Assembly (NCBI GenBank): GCA_032718475.1 | Contig: JAUCBJ010009024.1 | Coordinates: 1-47,054, forward strand | Origin: Nemertoderma westbladi | Lineage: Eukaryota; Xenacoelomorpha; Nemertodermatida; Nemertodermatidae | Length of the DNA stretch: 47,054 bases | Reading direction: 5' to 3' | Part shown: one piece after another, positions 32,470-39,854 of the stretch | Layout of the letters: each line of letters begins with the position of its first letter | Position numbering within the stretch: position 1 is the stretch's first letter | Translations under genes and position numbers: made by a program | Notes under the pieces: model-generated | Database searches by the model: none | What the model was told of the DNA's origin: nothing | What the model saw: only the letters and a program-made list of their open reading frames with translations

Positions 32470-32685
32470 AACTGGACAATTCGGTCCCGGACAATTCGGT
32501 CCCGAACAATTCGGTCCTAGGACAATTCGGTCCTAGGACAATTCGGTCCCGGACAATTCTGTCCCGGACAATTCGGTCCCATTTATTTAGTGTTTTGGGA
32601 CCGAATTGTCCAGGACCGAATTGTCCGGGACCGAATTGTCCGGACCGAATTGTCCGGGACCGAATTGTCCGGGACCGAATTGTCC
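32470..32685. repeat. Foldback of tandem 16-mers in opposite orientation
   Basis: The left arm (32470-32581) holds seven copies of GGACAATTCGGTCCC or close variants. The right arm (32597-32685) holds six copies of the reverse complement, GGGACCGAATTGTCC. They are separated by only 15 unique A/T-rich bases. The whole can fold into a very long stem, in several registers. Each unit itself contains GAATTG/CAATTC and is semi-palindromic. Probably a foldback-type MITE with multi-unit termini; no target duplication identified. Confidence 0.9.
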
Positions 32686-32879
32686 TACACCCCCTTATCG
32701 AACATGGCTCTACCTGATAGAGTTGCCGGAATGGATTGAAATATACCAAGCCATATTTCCTCTGAGTCGTACCAACCCGATTTCAGAATATTTAATTTTG
32801 TTGTTTAATTTTATTGAATTTTATTTCAGAATAATAATTCCATTGGAGAACATTGATGCTTTGATTTAGAACAACAATA

Positions 32880-33150
32880 TTCCAACATTGGTGTCTAACA
32901 ACCTTACCAGCACCATTACCAACTCGAACAACATTATCAGCACCATTAACAACAAAAACAATATTACCAGTACCATTACAAACTCTAACAACCATGCCGA
33001 CATTGTTGCCAGATCTAACAAGATTACCAGCACTGTTACAAACTCTAACAACCTTACCAGCACCATTACCAATTCGAACAACATTGTCAGCACCATTACG
33101 AACTCTAACAACCTTATAGTCACCGTTAAAACTCTAACAATCATATGAGC
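32880..33150 (-). repeat. 30-bp minisatellite S30, minus orientation
   Basis: About nine copies of the unit seen at 24148-24420, reverse complemented (AACCTTACCAGCACCATTAC plus a C-AACTC-AACA half). Frames remain open on both strands because of the period, with no coding meaning. Confidence 0.9.
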
Positions 33151-33234
33151 ACTGTTACCATCCTGTAAAAAATGAGAGTTTATGATGTGAAAGGTTTATG
33201 TATTAGATAATGATTTTATTCTCAGTATTTGTAG

Positions 33235-33447
33235 CGGATTGTTGGGTCTGCTGGCAGGCGGTCTGTCTGTTGGTCGGTTCTGCGGGAAGGTGGTCTGTTG
33301 GTCGGTTCTGCCTGTCTGCTGGAAGGCGGTCAGTTGGTCGGTTCTGCCGGAAGGCAGTCATTTGGTCGGTTCTGCCGGAATGCGGTGCGGTCTGTTCTAC
33401 CGGAAGGCGCTCTGTTGGTCGGTTCTGCCGGAAGGGGACTGTTGGTT
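33235..33447 (+). repeat. 28-bp minisatellite
   Basis: About seven copies of TTGGTCGGTTCTGCCGGAAGG plus CGGTCTG, GC-rich, with one truncated unit near 33375-33395. It lies about 100 bp before the transposase-like ORF and after the S30 array. Confidence 0.88.
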
Positions 33448-33543
33448 AATTTTATTAATTGATTAATAGATGTCTGTTATTTATTAATTCACAGATTGCC
33501 ACTTGTAAATAAATAGTGCAATACTTTAACGTCCGAACCTAAG

Positions 33544-34908
33544 ATGTGTCATAAAAGAATAGTTAATTTCAAAATTCTACGTCAGGGCGGAAAGAAGATC
33601 ATAAAACAGAAACGATACCTCCGTTACACAGTCTTGGAAACCTATGCACTTTTTAAAAAAGATATTCCAGATTTGAAGATTTGTAAGTCTAAATTTGCAG
33701 ACCTCCGTCCATGGTATGTGTTACCAATGTCTGAGACCAAACATAATTTTTGTTTGTGCCTTTATCATGAAAATTACAATTATAAGATTAAAGCAATTTC
33801 CAAGTTTTGTGATATACCACTAAGCACTGAGAATGGTATGGTTTGTACGAACAAAGCAAACAAATATAATTGTTACCATCAAAAATGCAATGATTGTATC
33901 CATCTGCAAAAACGAGCTTATCTGCCTAACTTGGAAATTGATGAGAGCACAGTAATAAATTTCAAAGAGTGGAAAATAGTTGGAACTAAGTATGACATCT
34001 ATGACTCGAGTGTGAATTTGAAAGATCTTTTAGACAACATTAATAATGTTGCTACAGCTAAATTTTTGCATCACTGCTACATTAAACAAGAATCCCATAA
34101 CTATTTCAAACAATTGAAATCGGAAATTGAGAATGACAATTCTATAATCATCCAATGCGATTTTTCCCAAAATTATGTAGCATCCAGGCAAAACGAAACC
34201 CAAACGGCGCATTGAAATCCTCCCCAAATTACGCTATTTACAGTATGCACTTGGCACGCAGGGAAGGAATCATGCTACACGATTGTTAGTGATGATAGAA
34301 CAAAAGACAAATTCTGTGTAAATGCTTACTTAACCAAAATTATAGAGCTTGAAAAAATTAAGCACCCCAAGTTGAAAAATATCTACATATTTTCGGATGG
34401 TGCTTCATCTCAGTTTAAAAATAAATACAATTTAGCTAATATGCATAGAATCAAGACTAAATTTGGGCTACATAAAGTGGTTTGGGCCTTCTTTGCTTCC
34501 TACCACGGAAAGGGGGCTGTCGATGGGATTGGCAGAGCAATAAAACGCTATGTCTGGAGACGTGTTAAAGCCAATCAGTTTGTTGTGAAGAACTCTAACG
34601 ATTTCGCTGAATGTACCGATGGAAAAACGGCCATACACACAATTGCTATCAATCAGATAGACAAACTTAACGACGCTGAATTTTATGAAGAAATTGATAA
34701 ACATTTAGTTCCAGGAACTAGAAAATTTCATTATTTTGAATTCAATAATGATCGTAATTTTATTGCCAATATATATCCCAGTGCAACAGAGAATCGAATA
34801 TTTTCCTTTGGTGATGTAACAATTGCTGGTGGTAGCAATGCAAAAAATGCTGAGGCTCAGGATGCTTTTGATAGGGGCGCTGAGGAGAGGTTGAGCAGTT
34901 CACAATAG
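33544..34908 (+). pseudogene. DDE-like transposase-family ORF with one internal TGA
   Basis: The frame (455 codons) is open except for TGA at 34213-34215. Both halves lie in the same frame and join without any gap. An N-terminal block LKICKSKFADLRPWYVLP is followed by a Cys/His cluster (HNFCLCLYH, then KYNCYHQKCNDC) that could bind zinc. Then come IIIQCDFSQNY (Asp206), FSDGASSQFKN (Asp285) and HGKGAVDGIG (Asp327). These acidic motifs recur in a family widespread in invertebrate genomes and often unannotated; an RNase-H/DDE fold is my inference. The family has Trp after AH, so TGG to TGA is the simplest explanation for the stop. The C-terminus after about residue 400 is unlike what I know. An upstream exon may be missing. 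Confidence 0.7.
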
Positions 34909-35106
34909 TGTTGTGTTGATATGTTGCAGCTACGACTGAGTATACTAACTATGAATACCAGTGTATAATAATCAAGTAATGATATGTAAATGACAAGACT
35001 AATCAGCCCCCCCCCCCCCCTCCCCACCAAACCCCCTCCCTAGGCTCCAACATTTACTAGAGTTGCTACTCGTTGGTGCCTCCCAGTTATATATTTATTG
35101 TGATTA

Positions 35107-35325
35107 GTGCAATTTAAATATTCTTTATTATTGGGAAATATATATTTGATAGTAATTGATGAGTCAGTTGAACCCAACCAAAATAATATAAGAGAACCTG
35201 TTGGTGACTCTGACAACAGTAGTGATGGCAGTATTTGTGTTGAAGAGGACACTGAAGAAGAGATAGTTGTTTCTGAGGACACTGATGAAGAGATCGACCG
35301 CTCCCTGAATAAAGATGTTGGATAA
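35107..35325 (+). CDS. Small acidic open frame, doubtful
   Basis: 72 codons; the second half is rich in Glu, Asp and Ser (EEDTEEEIVVSEDTDEEID) with an imperfect internal repeat. No domain recognised. It follows the transposase-like ORF by 200 bp and could be a leftover exon, or chance. Confidence 0.2.
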   Translation: MQFKYSLLLGNIYLIVIDESVEPNQNNIREPVGDSDNSSDGSICVEEDTEEEIVVSEDTDEEIDRSLNKDVG

Positions 35326-35339
35326 AGATTTTGGCCCAA

Positions 35340-37096
35340 AGATTCACTTTACTCCCTTAAATAAGTTATTCAATATATTTGTTTTGTAGTTGTTACCATC
35401 GTTACTAGAGGAGTTGTCAGTTGGAACTGCTCCACCTGTTTTAAGATCGAAGTTCTACATTATATTTATAAATAATAACTAATGTAATATTATTATTATT
35501 TATTTATATAAATTTACACCATACTATAACTTAGAACAAAGATAACATATGCTGACAAATTAACTTTAGTATTATGGATGGGGTTTCCCCCTAAAAAAAA
35601 ACATACATATTTTAAAATGTGAGTCAATAAATAAAGTACATTAAAATACACCGAATTAAAATTATTACTGTATTTTAATGTTAGATTTAAAAATATAATA
35701 GATAAGAAATATTCCATTACAGGAGCATTGCTAATAATTATGAGACAGACTGGATGTCATATGGAATGAGATAAAATATATGCGTATTAAATTTAAATTT
35801 AGATGAAATATATGCGTATTAAAAGGGCCAGAGTGGATGTGAAGTGAAATAAAATATGTATTAATAAAAGCATTATACATCGTTGTCTATGGGTATAAAT
35901 CAAAATCATCTATCATCGAAGATGAGAGTAGTTATTGTTTCAACAGGTCATTAAGATATAGCTGCAATACACTGTCCAGCTACAATAATTATCAATTGAG
36001 TAGTGTTTAAAATTAATGAAGTATCTCCAAAATATATCGATCAGACGAGATTTAAGTCCTAAATGGTTCGTGAAATTGATTCACTTTGGTAGTACTGTAT
36101 ATTAGTTTCGGATAATTTTTACAGTTGATCCAATATAACAGATAATATAATTAATTCCAATTTTTGTAATTCCTTAAAATATTTTTATAAAAATACTATT
36201 CTTAAAATCAAATCATTACTACTTATGATACATTAATCAATCGTCGATAACTCAGAACCACCAATACTCCAATCCAAATCTAATGTAGTATAATACAGTA
36301 TAATTCTAAGGCTTTATTTATACCTACAATATACTGTTACCAGTTACCAATTACCGGTACACCGGTAGCAATTTCCGCGGACATAAAAAGTCAAAATCAG
36401 CGGACATAATGAGTATATTCAACGGACAAAAACAATTATTGTGGATCTAAAGCACTGTGGGGCGAGCCACGAAGTGAGTGAGCCTTAGCGTAGTGGTACC
36501 ATTAATCAACCTGTCGTTCTGTCGTTCTGTCGCGTTTTTTTTCAGTATTTGATTTTAAACGTTAATAACTCGGCCAATCCTTGATGAAATCTATCCAAAC
36601 TTGGTACACATGTTGTTTGGCAAAAGTTTGAAAATTTTCCAAGTAGAATTTGCGTGGGGCCTTCGTGCAGCATCAGTGTAACTGTTATTGCAGTTATAAT
36701 AAATTTATTTATCCAAATTTAAAATGCGTTAAATTATTATTACTGTAGGATAAATCAGCTGTGTTTCTAACAAATTTTGCAATTCTGCATGTACCATGTG
36801 TACCGGTACTGTCAGGCTGTACTCAATCCCTGAATCGAGAATCTTGCAATCATTCAATACTGCAATACTGGTCAACCGGTACCATACACTGCAGACATGC
36901 CATATCATGCAACCCTTGCGGTGATTAGGCCTAATTCAGTAATTAGCCCAGTAGGCCTACCGGCTGACCGGCACCGGTAATAATAATACTGTAACATAGG
37001 CCTAATAGTTTAGATAGTTACCGCTAATCATTCAGTCATTGGCATGGTACACCGTATTGCTGCACTGCCGTTGTAGTGCGCACCGTAGGTACCACC
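35340..37096. other. AT-rich intergenic sequence, then a GTACCGG-rich patch
   Basis: No gene. GAAATATATGCGTATTAAA is repeated around 35780 and 35810. 36450-36545 has GAGCCACGAAGTG, an A-box-like TAGCGTAGTGG, repeated CTGTCGTT words and a T-run, but no B box. 36880-37096 is rich in GGCCTA and ACCGG words. Confidence 0.45.
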
Positions 37097-37141
37097 GATG
37101 GCCTACTACTACTTTGCTGTGAAATTAGCGTAGGCTGACTG
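37097..37141 (+). repeat. Left member of an inverted repeat (partner 38873-38933)
   Basis: GATGGCCTACTAC followed by ACTTTGCTGTGAAATTAGCG and TAGGCTGACTG is found reverse complemented at 38933-38873. The partner has an extra stretch of about 17 bases after CTACTAC. The arms are about 1.73 kb apart. Confidence 0.8.
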
Positions 37142-38036
37142 TGCTGATTATGGTACTGTCAGACTGTGGTACCTAAGCTATATACTGTTAGGTATATTGC
37201 TGTATTGGGGTGGGGTTAGGAATAATCCATTTGTTTTAGCATTGAACTGTTGAATCCCCTTATTTATTATAAAACCATTGGAAATATTCGCAAATGCCGC
37301 TCCATTACTGTCTGAAACGCTCCCGACAATCCGATGCTGCGATGTATCTGGACCCGAGCAGCCGAGTTGCTTCAAGAGGTGATTAACGGGGGAATACTAC
37401 GGAATTGCTTGTTTGTCAGTACGATTCTATTTGGGTATTTACTACACTCAGACACTGGGAATACGGCGGTCGGTCAGATCGTAATGCGGGCCACTGCCAA
37501 GTTCCTCATGCCTCACTCCGGTCACCCACCTTGGAGTGCGGTGGGAAGAGTCCCACTTACTGACTTACGTCGACGACTGGACGAATCGACGAGGATTGCG
37601 ATCTGGGTTTAGCGGCGGCCCGGATCCTGGGATCGCTGGGGGAAATGGTTGAACGTTGGGCAGACGTTATCGCACTGGATTACGTTCTCTGTTCTCTGAA
37701 GTGTGAAGCGAATTCGTTGTCGAATTGGGTCGGAAGCTGCGGGAATTCTACTGTTCTACGGGAGTAAACCGCAGCGGTCCGGTTACTACGGACGGATACT
37801 ACTGGGATAAGCATGTATTTCGATCGAGTTTCTCGTATTCTTGATGCTCGAGGCGGATAGAGAGTTGGTTGTGTTGGGCGGTGTTGTTCAATTCTATCAA
37901 ACATATTAAATAATTGGTAAAATAATAAAAACACACCAGATAAAGATACTGAGCTTATGGTAAAGAGATAGGCCGAACTTACAATTTCCAAATAGATTGT
38001 TCATATAATAAATATATTTTTGGTATTTGATTTCAA
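37142..38036. other. Sequence between inverted repeats, no supported gene
   Basis: 37320-37990 is GC-richer and has open frames of about 92 (plus) and 103 (minus) codons with no recognisable domain. I cannot support either as a gene. Confidence 0.4.
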
Positions 38037-38290
38037 GATGGGGGGGGGGGGGGGGGGCTGGACGCAATAAAAAATCATCCCTCTCCAGGGGAAATTGGAC
38101 GCAAATAACAACAGCTGATTTCTCTCAAAAATAAAACTGTAACCTGTTCTATTGTGTTTACTTTATTGTTTTGGTTAAAATAACGTGCAACTGTAACCTG
38201 CTCCTTTCCCAAAATTGAGAAATTAATATTGAAGCGGGATATTAATTCGCCAAGATGGGATTTGCGTCCAGTCCCACCCCCTCCTGTCTC
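38037..38290 (-). mobile_element. hAT-like MITE, family M1, copy B
   Basis: 254 bp, in reverse orientation compared with copy A. Flanked by TTGATTTCAA at 38027-38036 and 38291-38300: 10 identical bases, of which 8 are probably the target duplication. The left end carries 19 G (38040-38058) and CTGGACGCAA, and the right end reads GCGTCCAGTCCC then CTCCTGTCTC. Two internal copies of AACTGTAACCTG lie at the breakpoints of copy C's deletion. Confidence 0.88.
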
Positions 38291-38408
38291 TTGATTTCAA
38301 TAAAAAATAGAATACATTGCATTTTACTGTTATAATTACTGTATTGAATAAAATAATTAATTGATTGTTTATTTAACCGTGCTAAGCACGTTGAACTGGA
38401 GCTCTAAC

Positions 38409-38615
38409 AATTCCCCACTAGCGGCAGACAGGAACTGTAAAAGTCTCTGTAGAATTTCTAATTAAGCAATGCTCTTAGGTAACTACTACTAAATTTCAGA
38501 TGAATCTGATCGTTGGTTCTATAATTACAGCTATTTTTACGTTTCTGTTAATTCGCCCCCTAGCAGCAGACCGGGGAACTGTAGAAGTCTGTCTGTGTGT
38601 AGAATTTCTAAATTT
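38409..38615 (+). repeat. Diverged direct duplication
   Basis: 38409-38463 and 38551-38615 share CCCC--TAGC-GCAGAC, GGAACTGTA-AAGTCT and TGTAGAATTTCTAA. The second has small insertions. Confidence 0.7.
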
Positions 38616-38872
38616 TTTATAGACTACATGTGTACCAAGTTTGGTTCCATTTCGATTTCATCCATGATTGACCGACTTATTAGCGTTCAAACATTCCTGC
38701 CACAAACATAGCCAGAGGCAGCCACAAACGAATAAAAGCTGCAGGAACTCGAGCGATAATTAATTTATTAATTATTAAATACTGTTTCAATTAAATTCTT
38801 TACGAAAATCTAGTCATCTTCTTTTAAATATGGACCCTGCATTCATGGAATATATAATATTTGATAATTCAT

Positions 38873-38933
38873 CAGTCAGCCTACGCTAATTTCACAGCAA
38901 AGTCCTTTTCATGGCCTGTGTGTAGTAGGCCAT
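38873..38933 (-). repeat. Right member of the inverted repeat (partner 37097-37141)
   Basis: Reverse complement of the left member plus an insert of about 17 bases. Both are flanked by GGTACC-containing sequence, so similarity may extend a little outwards. Confidence 0.8.
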
Positions 38934-39214
38934 GGTACCACCCTACTACCGGCTGACCGCGTGACCGGTGGCAACTAGCACTTCAGCACTTGCACAGCAA
39001 CAGCACTACCGGCGATACACAGGTTGAAATTTATGTAGAGTTTGCTCAACAGTACAGATATAAAATAGTTATCTAAATTATATATATTACTATTGACAAG
39101 TATTGAAATATATACCGTTATTCGTGTTATCAGTATTTGCAACATCTGACATTGAAGAGGTGAGAGAAGAAGAATACCGGCACTAAACATAACCAACGCT
39201 TATCACAGGTCGGC

Positions 39215-39628
39215 ATGGTTACCTCGAAACCGGCGCGACTGTCCACTCGAATACAACTTCAAAACACAAACGCCAACAATAAACTGAAAGCGAATCGAAC
39301 GTCTTCAGAAGAATCTGTCATTGGGACGAAGAAAAGGAAGCCGAAACCACGGGAATGGACCACAGCTAAGATTGAATGCTCCCATTGTCAGAGTTCCTGG
39401 ACCGAAATTGAAACACCAATTGCCGATGGGCTTGATCTCTCAAACCAAAACTTCCTCTGCGGGGTTTGCGCGGCAGTAAAGATTGAAAGTCTGGAAGCTG
39501 GCATCCCTAGGTATTATTATTATAAAGATCGTCAGCCTGCGTTTAATAAATATATTTTAATACAAAACAGGTCGAACGCAAAAAGGCTTATAATGAAGAC
39601 GAGTACTGCATTGATTATATTCCTATAA
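39215..39628 (+). CDS. Basic protein with a CxxC...CxxC zinc-ribbon-like motif
   Basis: 137 codons. A basic, Ser/Lys-rich start (KKRKPKPREW) precedes CSHCQSSW and, about 24 residues later, CGVC, with GLDLSNQNF between them. Such spacing suggests a PHD-like or zinc-ribbon fold, as in ORF1 proteins of some LINEs or in chromatin proteins. After CGVCAAVKIESLEAGIPRYYYY the sequence looks like read-through: a GT following AAACAG at about 39570 could be a splice donor. It lies on the opposite strand, beyond the 3' end of the minus-strand LINE. Function unknown. Confidence 0.4.
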   Translation: MVTSKPARLSTRIQLQNTNANNKLKANRTSSEESVIGTKKRKPKPREWTTAKIECSHCQSSWTEIETPIADGLDLSNQNFLCGVCAAVKIESLEAGIPRYYYYKDRQPAFNKYILIQNRSNAKRLIMKTSTALIIFL

Positions 39629-39854
39629 ACCACCTGGCTTTGCATATTGAACGTGCGTTTGGAAATAAGTTCGTGCTACCCTTCCGTGGGTGGTAGATGT
39701 CGCGGTTATGTATTGGTGGGTGGGGGAGGGGGGGGGGGGTGCAGATTAAAGGGGGTGAACACGTGCTGTCCCCCTTTCTTTGGCCCATAAAAACGAGTAA
39801 AACAAGCACACAAACAATCAAGCACAGAGTATGAGTAAGTAGGTCACTGAAATC

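Noticed and set aside
34213-34215. TGA as a selenocysteine or programmed read-through codon
   Set aside because: A TGG to TGA mutation is simpler, the family has Trp there, and no SECIS-like element was apparent.
36450-36545. Pol III gene suggested by TAGCGTAGTGG and a following T-run
   Set aside because: No B box follows the A-box-like word and no tRNA fold is possible.
37334-37991. Open frames of 92 (plus) and 103 (minus) codons
   Set aside because: No domain, no repeat conservation and only slight GC enrichment; not supportable as genes.
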